A DNA stretch of 64,000 nt from CAZRIE01 sp964600075 (GTDB lineage: Bacteria > Bacteroidota > Bacteroidia > Flavobacteriales > Flavobacteriaceae), in contig CAZRIE010000002.1 of NCBI GenBank assembly GCA_964600075.1, positions 61,502-125,501 on the forward strand. Direction: 5' to 3'. The notes below the pieces were generated by a model. That model was not told the origin of the DNA. It searched no databases and worked only from the letters and a program-made list of their open reading frames with translations. Below, piece by piece: positions 52,857 through 62,178 of this stretch (positions are counted from its first letter, which is position 1; every line of letters begins with the position of its first letter). Made by a program: the position numbers and the translations under genes.

Positions 52857-53957
52857 ATGAAGTATATGAGCGAAAAAAGGCACGACTGGACCAAAAGTGA
52901 AATTCTAGAAATCTATAACAGACCAATGATGGAACTGCTCTACGATGCAGCCACCATCCACAGAAAACATCATGATCCGAATACGGTTCAAGTATCCACT
53001 TTGCTTTCTATCAAAACAGGTGGCTGCCCGGAAGATTGTGGTTATTGTCCACAGGCGGCCCGTTACCACACTGATATTGAAGGTAATGATTTAATGACCG
53101 TTCCGCACGTGAAAGCACAGGCGTTGCGCGCGAAGGCTTCTGGAAGTTCAAGAGTCTGCATGGGTGCTGCATGGCGTAATGTAAAGGATGGACCTGAATT
53201 CGATCAGGTATTGGAAATGGTGCGCACCATCAATAAACTCGATATGGAGGTCTGCTGTACCTTGGGTATGCTGACCGAAAATCAAGCGAAACGTTTGGCG
53301 GAGGCCGGCCTTTATGCTTACAACCATAACTTAGATACTTCTGAAGATTATTATAAGGATGTCATCTCGACACGGGCCTTTGAAGACCGTTTGGAAACTA
53401 TCGACAATGTCCGTAAAAGTAACGTTACGGTCTGTAGTGGAGGTATTATAGGAATGGGGGAGCAATTGGAAGATCGTGCAGGCATGCTGGTCGCATTATC
53501 TAGCTTGAATCCACAACCCGAATCTGTGCCGATCAATGCCTTGGTAGCCGTTGAAGGCACCCCAATGGAGTCTATGGAACCCGTTTCAATGTGGGAAATG
53601 ATACGTATGGTAGCAACAACTCGAATCGTAATGCCGGAAGCGCAGGTACGACTATCGGCAGGGCGCACTGAAATGAGTAGGGAAGGGCAAGCCATGTGCT
53701 TTTTCGCAGGTGCCAATTCTATTTTTGCGGGCGATAAATTATTGACCACTCCGAACCCCGATGTTGGTGAAGACATGGAAATGTTCAAGCTGTTGGGTCT
53801 CAATCCTCAAAAACCGTTTACGAAGGTTTCGCAACCAAAAACCATAGAAGCTTTTGAATCGCAGCTGCAACCTTTGGGTGAAAAACCAAAGTGGACGCGA
53901 CCAGCTCATACTATTGAACGTAATGAAGATGCAAAGACGAAGTCTAGACTTGTCTAA
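52857..53957 (+). CDS. bioB: Biotin synthase
   Basis: A radical SAM enzyme that inserts sulfur into dethiobiotin. The 366-residue protein has the cluster cysteines C57, C61 and C64 (CPEDCGYC), YNHNLDTSEDYY and the NALVAVEGTPM region that end the family core. A second ATG at 52866 is possible as the start. It has its own good promoter. A JmjC-like cupin gene follows. Confidence 0.97.
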   Translation: MKYMSEKRHDWTKSEILEIYNRPMMELLYDAATIHRKHHDPNTVQVSTLLSIKTGGCPEDCGYCPQAARYHTDIEGNDLMTVPHVKAQALRAKASGSSRVCMGAAWRNVKDGPEFDQVLEMVRTINKLDMEVCCTLGMLTENQAKRLAEAGLYAYNHNLDTSEDYYKDVISTRAFEDRLETIDNVRKSNVTVCSGGIIGMGEQLEDRAGMLVALSSLNPQPESVPINALVAVEGTPMESMEPVSMWEMIRMVATTRIVMPEAQVRLSAGRTEMSREGQAMCFFAGANSIFAGDKLLTTPNPDVGEDMEMFKLLGLNPQKPFTKVSQPKTIEAFESQLQPLGEKPKWTRPAHTIERNEDAKTKSRLV

Positions 53958-54038
53958 TAAACTTACATTATCTTAATTTTAAGAAAATCTTTTTATAAGG
54001 TTAAGTAATTTTACCTCTTAGAAATAACCTAGATACCA

Positions 54039-54899
54039 TTGAAACTTGAAGCTATTCCGAGGGTAAGTTCCATTACCAAAGAAGATTTTATACAACAGTA
54101 TTTCAAGCCACAGAAACCAGTGGTCATTGAGCATGCAGTCGAAAACTGGCCAGCTGTTCAGAAGTGGAACTTGGACTATATACAGCAGGTCGCAGGTGAC
54201 AAGACGGTACCTTTGTACGATGATCGCCCTGTAAACCATGAAGATGGTTTTAACGAGCCCCATGCCGAGATGAAAATGGCCGACTACATCGAACTACTCA
54301 AATCACAGCCGACCAAATATCGTATCTTTCTCTGGAATGTTTTAAAAGAAGTACCACAACTTCAGCAAGATTACGATTTTCCCGATTTCGGACTCAAACT
54401 GAAGAAAAAACTACCTATGCTTTTTTTTGGGGGAACAGACTCGCATACCTTTATGCACTTTGACATTGACATGGCAAATATCTTCCATTTTCATTTTGAA
54501 GGAAAAAAAGAGTGTATTTTATTTCCGCCTTCTGAAACGAAACATCTATACAAGGTACCACACTCTCTTATTACCCATGAAAGCATCGATTTTTCGAATC
54601 CAGATTTTGAAAAATGGCCGGTTTTGAAGTCCGCTTCTGGCTATTGCACCCAATTGAACCATGGCGAAGTATTGTACATGCCTGAAGGGTATTGGCACTA
54701 TATGAAATATACTACTCCTGGTTTTTCGATGAGCCTAAGGGCCTGGCCGAAAAATCCATTCAATTTTGCCAAAGGGCTTTATAATGTATTTATAATGCGG
54801 AATTTTGATATAGTGATGCGTAAAATTCAAGGTCAAAAATGGATTGAACATAAAAATACGAGGGCGATTCAACGCGCTAAGCGCGTTCTGTCGCCTTAG
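54039..54899 (+). CDS. Cupin-like (JmjC-type) protein
   Basis: A 286-residue protein read from TTG (MKLEAIPRVSSITKEDF). The middle shows the iron-binding pattern of cupin_8/JmjC hydroxylases: HFDIDMANIFHFHFEGKKECILFPP, with H-x-D and, later, YWHYMKYTTPG. Such enzymes are 2-oxoglutarate-dependent hydroxylases, often acting on proteins or RNA-bound factors. It follows bioB, but a link to biotin is not established. Confidence 0.8.
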   Translation: MKLEAIPRVSSITKEDFIQQYFKPQKPVVIEHAVENWPAVQKWNLDYIQQVAGDKTVPLYDDRPVNHEDGFNEPHAEMKMADYIELLKSQPTKYRIFLWNVLKEVPQLQQDYDFPDFGLKLKKKLPMLFFGGTDSHTFMHFDIDMANIFHFHFEGKKECILFPPSETKHLYKVPHSLITHESIDFSNPDFEKWPVLKSASGYCTQLNHGEVLYMPEGYWHYMKYTTPGFSMSLRAWPKNPFNFAKGLYNVFIMRNFDIVMRKIQGQKWIEHKNTRAIQRAKRVLSP

Positions 54900-55019
54900 T
54901 TTTCCTTTTTAGTGAGTGTACTTGGAAAGTTGCCAGATTGAAGTGAGGATGTTCTAAAACTGTTCTCTGTCCTTCGAAGAGGATCAGGAAGAGTGCTTGG
55001 GGTCGAATTTCACCTCGTA

Positions 55020-55487
55020 TTAAGGCACGAGTTCCTTGATTTTTGCGAAGACCAAATGACTTTCCCAGCCACGATAGAATAAATAATCGGCTAGTTTTTT
55101 TCGTCTTTTTTGAAGGTTCTTTTCGGTGAGCTGATTCAACCTTTTTTCGGCCAGCTCGTCAAATGTTTTTGAATAGGCCTTAGTATCGATTTCCTTGAGG
55201 GCACTCTTGATATTATATGTTGAAATATTACGTTGTTTCAGCTCGTTTGAAATGCGGTTTTTGCCCCATTTTTTAATATTGAACTTTCCCCTTGCGAAGC
55301 TTTGGGCGAACCGTTCTTCATTTAAATAGTTTTCATCTATGAGGTGAACAACAATATGGTCGATCGCTTCCGGAATCATACGCATTTCCAGTAACTTGTT
55401 AACCACTTCTTTATGGCAGCGCTCTTGGTAGGCGCAGTAACTTTCTAGTTTTCTAGTGGCTTCTTGTAGGGAGTAGGCTTTTGTCAT
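55020..55487 (-). CDS. recX: Regulatory protein RecX
   Basis: Modulates the recombinase RecA. About 155 residues from the ATG at 55487 (MTKAYSLQEAT); the frame is open back to 55517. Three-helix RecX repeats are visible (ATRKLESYCAYQERCHKEVVNKL, YLNEERFAQSFARGKFNIKKWGKNRI and KRRKKLADYLFYRGW). The gene is convergent with the cupin gene and lies downstream of the RNase gene, beyond a terminator. Confidence 0.9.
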   Translation of the reverse strand: MTKAYSLQEATRKLESYCAYQERCHKEVVNKLLEMRMIPEAIDHIVVHLIDENYLNEERFAQSFARGKFNIKKWGKNRISNELKQRNISTYNIKSALKEIDTKAYSKTFDELAEKRLNQLTEKNLQKRRKKLADYLFYRGWESHLVFAKIKELVP

Positions 55488-55533
55488 TCCTGTAAATATC
55501 ATGTAATTCGAAGACAAAACCCATTAAAACCAA

Positions 55534-55565
55534 AAAAGCGACCCCCGTTGTCGAAGGTCGCTTTT
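55534..55565 (-). terminator. Terminator of the RNase E/G gene
   Basis: AAAAGCGACC (55534-55543) pairs with GGTCGCTTTT (55556-55565). On the minus strand it ends in a T-run. It lies 30 bases after the RNase E/G stop. Confidence 0.88.
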
Positions 55566-55594
55566 GCAATTAGTAATTTCTGATCAATAATTAA

Positions 55595-57142
55595 TCAGTA
55601 AATGGTTTTACCGTCTTTATCCTTAAAACGGTATTCGAGATACGTGTAGGCATCCCTTGGTTGTATTTTAATCCACTTCTTATGCTCCAAAAACCACTTG
55701 GAACGTAAAGAAGGAAAGCCCTTAGTGATATAGGCAGCTATAAACGGATGGATGTTTAGTGTAATTCCGTTATCCTTTTTAGGGCCTTTTAATAGTTTTT
55801 CGAGATCTGAATTGATCTTGTCTATCAAGACTATCGGAGCTTCTATCTCCTTCCCGCTTCCGTTCGGGTTTTCTTCGGTTGTCTTGATGTTCATCTCGGG
55901 TCGTACCCGCTGTCGCGTAATCTGTATAAGTCCGAATTTGCTCGGAGGTAGTATTTTATGCTTTGCACGATCGTCTTTCATCTCGTCCCGAAGGTGATCA
56001 AAAAGTTTTCTTCTGTGCGGCGCTTTTACCATATCGATAAAATCGACAACGATAATGCCGCCCATATCTCGCAGGCGTAATTGCCTTGCGATTTCCGAGG
56101 CAGCCAAAATGTTTACCTCTAAAGCAGTATCTTCTTGATTTTTGGCCTTGTTCGAACGGTTACCGCTGTTCACATCTACAACATGCAGCGCTTCGGTATG
56201 TTCTATAATGAGGTACGCACCTTTGCTCATGCTGGCGGTACGGCCAAAAGAAGTTTTTATCTGCCGCTCTATTCCATATTTTTCAAAAATGGGAACCTGT
56301 GATTCATACAGTTTTACTATCGATGACTTTTCTGGCGCAATCTCTTGCACGTAATCTTGAATTTGCTCATAAAGCGTTTGGTCGTCGACATGGATTCCAG
56401 TAAAGGAATCGTTGAAAACATCCCTTAGTATTGAAGAAGCTCTGTTTAGTTCTACCAATACTTTTGAAGGGGTTTGCGCTTTATACAATTTTTTACACAT
56501 TGCCGACCATTTGGCCAGCAAATTTTCTAGATCTTTGTCAAGTTCCGCTACTTTTTTGCCTTCTGCGACCGTTCTGATAATGACTCCAAATCCCTTTGGC
56601 TTAATGCTTCTTACCAGCCTTTTTAGCCGATCTTTTTCTTCGTTGCTCCCTATCTTCTGTGATACGGAAACGCGGTCTGAAAAGGGTACCATAACCAAAT
56701 AGCGTCCCGCGATTGAAAGTTCGGAGCTTATTCTTGGTCCTTTGGTTGAAATGGGTTCTTTTACAATTTGTACCAATAGCGATTGATTCGCTTTGATAAC
56801 AGAGGTTATCACACCATTTTTGTCAATATCTTTTTCGGTGGGAAATTTGCCAAGAGAATAATCTCTTAGCTTACCGGTACTCACTTGTTTTATGAACTTT
56901 AGCATCGAGGCCAATTGGGGCCCGAGGTCGTGGTAATGAAGAAAAGCGTCTTTCTCATAACCTACATTGACAAAGGCTGCATTGAGACCCGTTACGGGCT
57001 TGCGTACCTTGGCCAAAAATATATCACCAACGGAAAAATCGTTGTTGTCTTCCTCTTTGTGCAATTCAGCGAGCTTTCCATCCTTTAAAAGGGCAAAATC
57101 AACGGCATCGGAACTAGATCTTACGATTAATTCTCTATTCAC
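55595..57142 (-). CDS. rng: Ribonuclease E/G family protein
   Basis: An RNA-processing endonuclease. I place the start at GTG 57142 (VNRELIVRSSSD), where the family N-terminus begins, giving 515 residues; the frame is open to an ATG at 57205, but the extra 21 residues look non-coding. An S1-like domain (DIFLAKVRKPVTGLNAAFVNVGYEKDAFLHY) is followed by the RNase core with LIIEHTEALHVVDVNSG and DMGGIIVVDFIDM, containing the catalytic aspartates. There is no long C-terminal scaffold tail. Confidence 0.93.
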   Translation of the reverse strand: MNRELIVRSSSDAVDFALLKDGKLAELHKEEDNNDFSVGDIFLAKVRKPVTGLNAAFVNVGYEKDAFLHYHDLGPQLASMLKFIKQVSTGKLRDYSLGKFPTEKDIDKNGVITSVIKANQSLLVQIVKEPISTKGPRISSELSIAGRYLVMVPFSDRVSVSQKIGSNEEKDRLKRLVRSIKPKGFGVIIRTVAEGKKVAELDKDLENLLAKWSAMCKKLYKAQTPSKVLVELNRASSILRDVFNDSFTGIHVDDQTLYEQIQDYVQEIAPEKSSIVKLYESQVPIFEKYGIERQIKTSFGRTASMSKGAYLIIEHTEALHVVDVNSGNRSNKAKNQEDTALEVNILAASEIARQLRLRDMGGIIVVDFIDMVKAPHRRKLFDHLRDEMKDDRAKHKILPPSKFGLIQITRQRVRPEMNIKTTEENPNGSGKEIEAPIVLIDKINSDLEKLLKGPKKDNGITLNIHPFIAAYITKGFPSLRSKWFLEHKKWIKIQPRDAYTYLEYRFKDKDGKTIY

Positions 57143-57302
57143 CTGAATATATTTGTATTTATCCGCCCACAATAATTGTCGGGAGCGAACAAATTGATTA
57201 AACAATGATTGAAACGGATTTAATGAAATCCGCCGAAATTCTTTTTTTGAATCCCTATGTCAATGAGCGTATGAATAAAAAACAGTTAAATTATATTACA
57301 AA

Positions 57303-57328
57303 TAGGGGCTGATAATTATCAGCCCCTA
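57303..57328 (-). terminator. Hairpin terminator of the HU region
   Basis: A perfect 26-bp palindrome (TAGGGGCTGAT/ATCAGCCCCTA around AATT) lies 8 bases after the stop of the 29-residue gene. On the minus strand a moderately T-rich stretch follows. Confidence 0.75.
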
Positions 57329-57335
57329 CCTGCGG

Positions 57336-57425
57336 TTATTTTTTCTTGTGTCGGTTGGCTCTTCTACGCTTCTTGCGCTTATGGGTAGCCACCTTATGTC
57401 TTTTTCTCTTTTTACCACTCGGCAT
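57336..57425 (-). CDS. 29-residue basic ribosome-associated protein (AURKAIP1/COX24-like)
   Basis: A very small gene: ATG at 57423-57425, stop at 57336-57338, 29 residues starting MPSGKKRKRHKVATHKRKK and ending in RHKKK. It is almost entirely Lys, Arg and His. The sequence is of the kind conserved across Bacteroidota and annotated as an AURKAIP1/COX24-domain or small ribosomal protein. It lies between the HU gene and the RNase E/G gene on the same strand, with a hairpin terminator directly after it. The role in the ribosome is from family knowledge, not from this sequence. Confidence 0.85.
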   Translation of the reverse strand: MPSGKKRKRHKVATHKRKKRRRANRHKKK

Positions 57426-57449
57426 AAATTCCTATTTTGTTGATTACTA

Positions 57450-57740
57450 TTATTTGACCTGTACGTTGCTCTTCACTCCTTCTACAAATACCTTTGCAGG
57501 TTTGAACGCCGGAATATTGTGTGCCGGAATCTTGATAGTGGTATTTTTACTGATGTTTCTTCCTGTCTTTTCGGCCCTTGTCTTAATGATAAAACTGCCA
57601 AAACCTCGTAAGTAAACATTATCACCGCCTTCAAGAGATGCTTTCACCTCTTCCATAAAACTCTCAACGGTTGCTTGTACGTCTCCTTTTTCAATTCCCA
57701 GTTTGTCTGCGATTTTTGATACAATTTCTGCTTTCGTCAT
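57450..57740 (-). CDS. HU family DNA-binding protein
   Basis: A 96-residue nucleoid protein from the ATG at 57740 (MTKAEIVSKIADKLGIEKGD). It has the HU/IHF fold with VYLRGFGSF and a DNA-arm region (KTGRNISKNTTIKIPAHNIPAFKPAK). The longer frame to 57782 overlaps the promoter element TATATTTG at 57780-57787 and is rejected. It is divergent from mutY. Confidence 0.94.
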   Translation of the reverse strand: MTKAEIVSKIADKLGIEKGDVQATVESFMEEVKASLEGGDNVYLRGFGSFIIKTRAEKTGRNISKNTTIKIPAHNIPAFKPAKVFVEGVKSNVQVK

Positions 57741-57779
57741 TTTTCGTGTTAAATTTTCAGTATAATTTTTTTCGGGACG

Positions 57780-57787
57780 CAAATATA
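57780..57787 (-). promoter_or_regulatory. -7 promoter element of the HU gene
   Basis: TATATTTG on the minus strand, 39 bases before the ATG at 57740. Confidence 0.5.
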
Positions 57788-57891
57788 TAAATTAAATTCA
57801 TTCTTTCCTGCTAAAGGGCTAATTTTAAGTCATTCAACTCCTTTTTTTATTTTATAGCCACAAGTATAAGAAAGTTCGCAAAATAAACCAT

Positions 57892-57899
57892 TATTTTTG
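57892..57899 (+). promoter_or_regulatory. -7 promoter element of mutY
   Basis: TATTTTTG, 20 bases before the ATG at 57920. It makes the TTG at 57908 an unlikely start. Confidence 0.5.
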
Positions 57900-57919
57900 T
57901 AATTCAGTTGGTCCGATAC

Positions 57920-58963
57920 ATGACTTTTTCCCAAAAAATTCTTCTTTGGTATATCGAAAATAAGCGTGCGCTACCATGGAGGGTTACCCAAGACCCTTAT
58001 AAAATTTGGCTATCCGAAATTATATTGCAACAAACTAGAGTGGATCAAGGTACACCTTATTATCTTGAATTTATAAAGAATTTTCCTACCGTTTACACAT
58101 TGGCCAGTGCATCCGAAGAAAAAGTTTTGAAGCTATGGCAAGGGTTGGGATATTACTCACGCGCTAGAAACTTGCATGCCACCGCCAAAATTGTAGTAAA
58201 GGAATATGCCGGAATTTTTCCCGACACCTACGATGAATTACTGAAATTAAAGGGGGTAGGCGATTACACAGCCAGTGCCATTGCCTCGATATGTTTCGGT
58301 CTGCCGGAACCTGTTGTCGACGGAAATGTCTACCGCGTGCTTTCCCGATATTTCGGTATAGACAAACCAATCAACAGCACCGATGGCATTAAATACTTTA
58401 AGAAGTTGGCGCGAGAGGTTATGAACACTGAAAACATACGAGACTACAATCAGGGTATTATGGAATTCGGTGCCATTCAGTGTAAGCCTAAAAAGCCGTA
58501 TTGTCTTCATTGTGTATTGAACGATAGCTGTGTAGCACTTCAAACCAACAGGGTTCATGAGCTACCCGTCAAATTAAAAAAAAAGAAGGTCAGAAATCGC
58601 TATTTTAATTATTTAGTGTCCTCATCGCCTAATGGCCATACGATTTTGAAACAGCGGATAGGAAAAGGAATTTGGCAAAACTTATGGGAATTTCCACTTC
58701 TGGAGTCCGGAAAGGAAATTGGCGAAAATGAAGTAAAACAAAGTTTGGAAAATTTTCCAGGGCTCAAAAATACTATCGAAATCAACCAGTATAATGCGGC
58801 GCCTATCATTCATAAACTATCGCACCAGCATCTTTACACCACGTTTTGGATAATTAAATCCGATACTGGTGTAAAGGGAAGTATTCCGTTCACGGAACTC
58901 GAGAAATATCCCGTACCTGTTTTGATTGCTGAGTTCTTGAAAACGTTCAAAAGGCTGTATTGA
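57920..58963 (+). CDS. mutY: A/G-specific adenine glycosylase
   Basis: Removes adenine mispaired with 8-oxoguanine. About 347 residues from the ATG at 57920 (MTFSQKILLW). The catalytic glutamate E33 is in LSEIILQQTR, the helix-hairpin-helix is LKGVGDYTASAIAS, the catalytic aspartate is in VVDGNVYRVLSR, and the iron-sulfur cysteines are in CKPKKPYCLHCVLNDSC. A NUDIX-like domain forms the C-terminal third. The last codons overlap a MITE-like repeat end. Confidence 0.95.
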   Translation: MTFSQKILLWYIENKRALPWRVTQDPYKIWLSEIILQQTRVDQGTPYYLEFIKNFPTVYTLASASEEKVLKLWQGLGYYSRARNLHATAKIVVKEYAGIFPDTYDELLKLKGVGDYTASAIASICFGLPEPVVDGNVYRVLSRYFGIDKPINSTDGIKYFKKLAREVMNTENIRDYNQGIMEFGAIQCKPKKPYCLHCVLNDSCVALQTNRVHELPVKLKKKKVRNRYFNYLVSSSPNGHTILKQRIGKGIWQNLWEFPLLESGKEIGENEVKQSLENFPGLKNTIEINQYNAAPIIHKLSHQHLYTTFWIIKSDTGVKGSIPFTELEKYPVPVLIAEFLKTFKRLY

Positions 58964-59154
58964 AACTTATCGATTGTTTCTTCCTGCCCGTCCGGCAGGC
59001 GGTTATGTCCCTTTTTGCACATAACTTCGTAAATCCAGAAACTTCGGGATGAACCGTAACGCTACTATGCTTTACCTTGAACAGTCGGGGTTGCCTCGTT
59101 TTACATCGAAAGTGACAAATAAAAAATTCAATCATACATTCCAAAACAGTCTCT
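58950..59154. mobile_element. MITE-like palindrome-ended repeat, copy 2
   Basis: A diverged 205-base copy of the element at 8395-8557. Its left end (58950-58966) matches the first copy's at 12 of 17 bases and its right end (59138-59154) at 15 of 17. The interior shares the CATAACTTCGT and GAACCGTA segments. It also carries a nested hairpin CCTGCC/GGCAGG at 58983-58999 that copy 1 lacks. The left end overlaps the mutY stop codon. Confidence 0.7.
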
Positions 59155-59195
59155 AAAATTCGTACTTTTACCCCTTCTTATAGAAGACAAAGTTT

Positions 59196-59660
59196 ATGAG
59201 CGGTACGCTGAACAAAGTAATGTTGATAGGACATTTGGGAGATGAGGTGAAAATGCATTATTTTGAAGGTGGTGGGTGTATTGGTAGATTTCCTATTGCC
59301 ACCAACGAAAGCTATACAAGTAAGCAAACGGGCGAGCGCATTACAAATACAGATTGGCACAACGTAGTGTTGCGTAACAAAGCTGCCGAAATATGTGAAA
59401 AGTACCTAAGCAAGGGCGACAAGGTTTATGTAGAGGGTCGATTGAAAAATCGGCAGTGGCAAGGTGAAGATGGTAACACCCGATATACCACAGAAGTGCA
59501 TGTACAAGATTTTACTTTTTTGACCACCAAAAAAGAAAGTACGGCGAATTCTCAAGGCACCGCACAGCCCCAAAAACAAAACACCGATTTGGTAAGTTCC
59601 GGCCCTGCCAAACAGACCTCTTCTTTGAGTCCATCAGAAGAGGATGACTTACCTTTCTAA
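59196..59660 (+). CDS. ssb: Single-stranded DNA-binding protein
   Basis: A 154-residue protein that coats single-stranded DNA in replication and repair. The OB-fold starts MSGTLNKVMLIGHLGDEVKMHYF, with WHNVVLRNKAAEICEKYLSKGDKVYVEGRL. A flexible Gln/Ser-rich tail ends in the partner-binding tip EEDDLPF. It lies between mutY and gldE, a common flavobacterial order. Confidence 0.96.
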   Translation: MSGTLNKVMLIGHLGDEVKMHYFEGGGCIGRFPIATNESYTSKQTGERITNTDWHNVVLRNKAAEICEKYLSKGDKVYVEGRLKNRQWQGEDGNTRYTTEVHVQDFTFLTTKKESTANSQGTAQPQKQNTDLVSSGPAKQTSSLSPSEEDDLPF

Positions 59661-59676
59661 ACTAAATCATTGACTA

Positions 59677-60990
59677 TTGGATCCTGACCCCCTTAGTTTA
59701 TTGCCCAATTTTATTGCTTTCGAAGGGGCATTTGCGCTCAAAATCGTTATTCTTATTGTATTGTTGACCTGTTCGGCACTTATATCCGGTGCGGAGGTCG
59801 CCTTTTTCGGACTCTCAGCAAGTGATGTCAACGAAATTGGCGAAAAGAAAACGACCAGAAGCAACATTATCATAAAATTATTGGATCGCCCCAAAAAACT
59901 TTTGGCCACGATATTGATTGCAAACAATGCCATTAATATCGCAGTCGTATTGCTGTTTAGCGTTATCGGAGATACACTTTTTACGAATATAGATTTGGAG
60001 TGGGTGCGGTTTGTTTTAGAGGTCATTTTGGCGACCTTTTTAATTTTAATGTTTGGCGAAATACTACCAAAGGTCTATGCCAATCGGAATCGGATCTTTT
60101 TTGCCCATATTATGGCCTATCCCCTAAAGGTCTTGGATTTTCTTTTCTCGCCGCTTAGTCTACCTATGCGTTCGGGCACCCTTTTTCTTTACAATAAATT
60201 GGGCAAGCAGAAATCGAACCTAAGCGTCGACCATCTTTCGCAGGCATTGGAATTGACCGACAATGGCGATACGACTAAAGAAGAGCAGAAAATTTTACAG
60301 GGTATTGTTTCGTTCGGCAATACAGATACCAAACAGGTCATGCGGCCCCGTATCGATATTTTTGCCTTGAGCGAAGACATGAAATTTCCTGAAGTATTGG
60401 CCGAGATAAAAAATAACGGATACTCCCGTATTCCTGTTTTTTCGGAAAATATGGACAATGTTCTGGGTGTACTTTACGTTAAAGATTTGCTGCCCTATAT
60501 CGATAGAAAAACATTTAATTGGATGAAATTGATTCGGGAACCCTATTTTGTTCCAGAGAATAAAAAATTGGATGATTTGCTTCTAGAGTTCCAGGAAAAG
60601 AAAAACCATTTGGCCGTTGTAGTCGATGAGTATGGTGGCACATCGGGTATCGTAACCCTTGAGGATATTATAGAGGAAATTGTAGGGGATATTACAGATG
60701 AATTCGATGACGAAGATTTAATATTCTCGAAGTTAGATGAGTTCAATTACGTGTTCGATGGAAAAACAACATTAAAGGATTTCTATAGAGTAGTCAAAAT
60801 TGAAGATGAAGCGGAATTCGAGGGGCAAAAAGGAGAATCGGAAACTATTGCCGGTTTCGTCCTGGAGATTGCGGGAAGCTTTCCTAAACGGGGAGAAATT
60901 GTGGCGTTCAACGACTATCGTTTCGTAGTCGAGAGCTTGGATAAAAAGAGACTAAAGCAAATTAAAATTACCTTACCCAATAATGTATAG
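59677..60990 (+). CDS. gldE: Gliding motility protein GldE
   Basis: A 437-residue CBS-domain membrane protein starting at TTG (MDPDPLSLLPNF). An N-terminal DUF21-type membrane region has about four helices, a pair of CBS domains follows (MRPRIDIFALSEDM, VVDEYGGTSGIVTLEDIIEEIVGDI), and a CorC-like C-terminal domain closes the chain. GldE is needed with GldD for gliding and type IX secretion in Flavobacterium. The end overlaps gldD by 8 bases. Confidence 0.93.
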   Translation: MDPDPLSLLPNFIAFEGAFALKIVILIVLLTCSALISGAEVAFFGLSASDVNEIGEKKTTRSNIIIKLLDRPKKLLATILIANNAINIAVVLLFSVIGDTLFTNIDLEWVRFVLEVILATFLILMFGEILPKVYANRNRIFFAHIMAYPLKVLDFLFSPLSLPMRSGTLFLYNKLGKQKSNLSVDHLSQALELTDNGDTTKEEQKILQGIVSFGNTDTKQVMRPRIDIFALSEDMKFPEVLAEIKNNGYSRIPVFSENMDNVLGVLYVKDLLPYIDRKTFNWMKLIREPYFVPENKKLDDLLLEFQEKKNHLAVVVDEYGGTSGIVTLEDIIEEIVGDITDEFDDEDLIFSKLDEFNYVFDGKTTLKDFYRVVKIEDEAEFEGQKGESETIAGFVLEIAGSFPKRGEIVAFNDYRFVVESLDKKRLKQIKITLPNNV

Positions 60991-61537
60991 ATCGATTTTT
61001 ATCTTTCTAATCTTATGCATCTCTTTTATAGGTTGCAAAGAAGATGTGTTGCCAAAGCCCAAGGCCGAGCTTCGTTTGGAGTATTCCAAGCCAGAACTGG
61101 GCGAGTTGGAAACCGATAACTTCAGTTTTAAATACAATGATAAGGCGAAACTTAAGAATAAGAAAAGTGGTTCGCTGACCTTGGAGTATCCCGAGATGAA
61201 AGGCGAAATTTTCATCAACTACAAAGGAGTGAAAGGCAACATTGAAAAACTACTCTCCGATGCCCAGAAACTCAGTTATGAGCACTCGGTAAAGGCAGAT
61301 GGTATTTCAGAACAACCTTTCATCAACGAGGAGAACAAGGTTTATGGCATGTTCTATGAGGTAAGTGGTAACGCGGCCTCTCAGGCCCAGTTTTATGTTA
61401 CCGATAGCACGCGACACTTTGTTACGGGATCGCTCTATTTTTTTACGAGGCCTAACTATGATTCCATCTATCCTGCGGCGGCCTACCTGCAAAATGATAT
61501 TAGGGGTATTATGGAGACTTTGAACTGGAAGGATTGA
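60983..61537 (+). CDS. gldD: Gliding motility lipoprotein GldD
   Basis: A 184-residue lipoprotein (lipobox FIGC, Cys18). The mature chain keeps the family regions LPKPKAELRLEY and YFFTRPNYDSIYPAAAYLQNDIRGIMETL. It works with GldE in gliding and protein secretion at the cell surface. The start lies inside the last codons of gldE, so the two are translationally coupled. Confidence 0.93.
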   Translation: MYRSIFIFLILCISFIGCKEDVLPKPKAELRLEYSKPELGELETDNFSFKYNDKAKLKNKKSGSLTLEYPEMKGEIFINYKGVKGNIEKLLSDAQKLSYEHSVKADGISEQPFINEENKVYGMFYEVSGNAASQAQFYVTDSTRHFVTGSLYFFTRPNYDSIYPAAAYLQNDIRGIMETLNWKD

Positions 61538-61644
61538 AAAGTGTTGGTTCTGGCACAAATTTAAGTGCGAAAAAAATTACGCTTTTACAACCTCAGAGGT
61601 TAGGATTGGGAAGTAAGCCTTTTTGGAAATTTTAGATTGGAATT

Positions 61645-62094
61645 TTATTCCCCAATAAGGGCCTCTGCCTTTCCGATACTCAATTCAATTTCTTCTTTCA
61701 GGGCAGCTACTTTTTGTTCTTCTTCAAGTAGCCATTTTTGTTTTTGTTCGCTCAATGCTTTCCCTTTCATCATCTCATCAGCTTCGAACCGCTCACCAAA
61801 TCCGCTCATCCAGGTCATCATCGATTTATTCGCCGACTTGAGGTCTGTTATCGCTTTTTTATATTTTATTTTGTCATAGGAAGCATCAGCCTTTGTCTGC
61901 AATTTGTTTATGAGTTTTACCAGTTTGGGCATTTCATCCATCACTTCGTCGTGGGATGCCATAACTTGCTCCATTTTGGTTGGCTCTTTCTCTGAGCCTT
62001 GTGCCTTGACAGATGATGAACTGAACAACATTCCGGCAACAAGAAAAGGAAGCAATTTAAATACTGCTGTGGTTTTCAAAAACTCCATATGCAC
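61645..62094 (-). CDS. Exported coiled-coil protein, paralogue 1
   Basis: A 149-residue exported protein with a signal peptide to about residue 31 (ending VKAQ) and an all-helical mature part. It is a clear paralogue of the protein at 62179-62598: both have MASHDEVMDEMPKL-like starts, a DLKSANKSMMTWMSGFGERFEADEMMKGKALSEQKQKWLLEEEQKVAAL core, and similar lengths. Function unknown. It is the last gene of a minus-strand series headed by the Met-rich outer-membrane protein gene. Confidence 0.75.
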   Translation of the reverse strand: MHMEFLKTTAVFKLLPFLVAGMLFSSSSVKAQGSEKEPTKMEQVMASHDEVMDEMPKLVKLINKLQTKADASYDKIKYKKAITDLKSANKSMMTWMSGFGERFEADEMMKGKALSEQKQKWLLEEEQKVAALKEEIELSIGKAEALIGE

Positions 62095-62178
62095 TTTTTT
62101 TTTAAAAATAGACGGAATACGTGACGGTATCTTTCGAAAGTCTTTTAACGGATGTTTTACTCGATATCTTGCAAAGCC

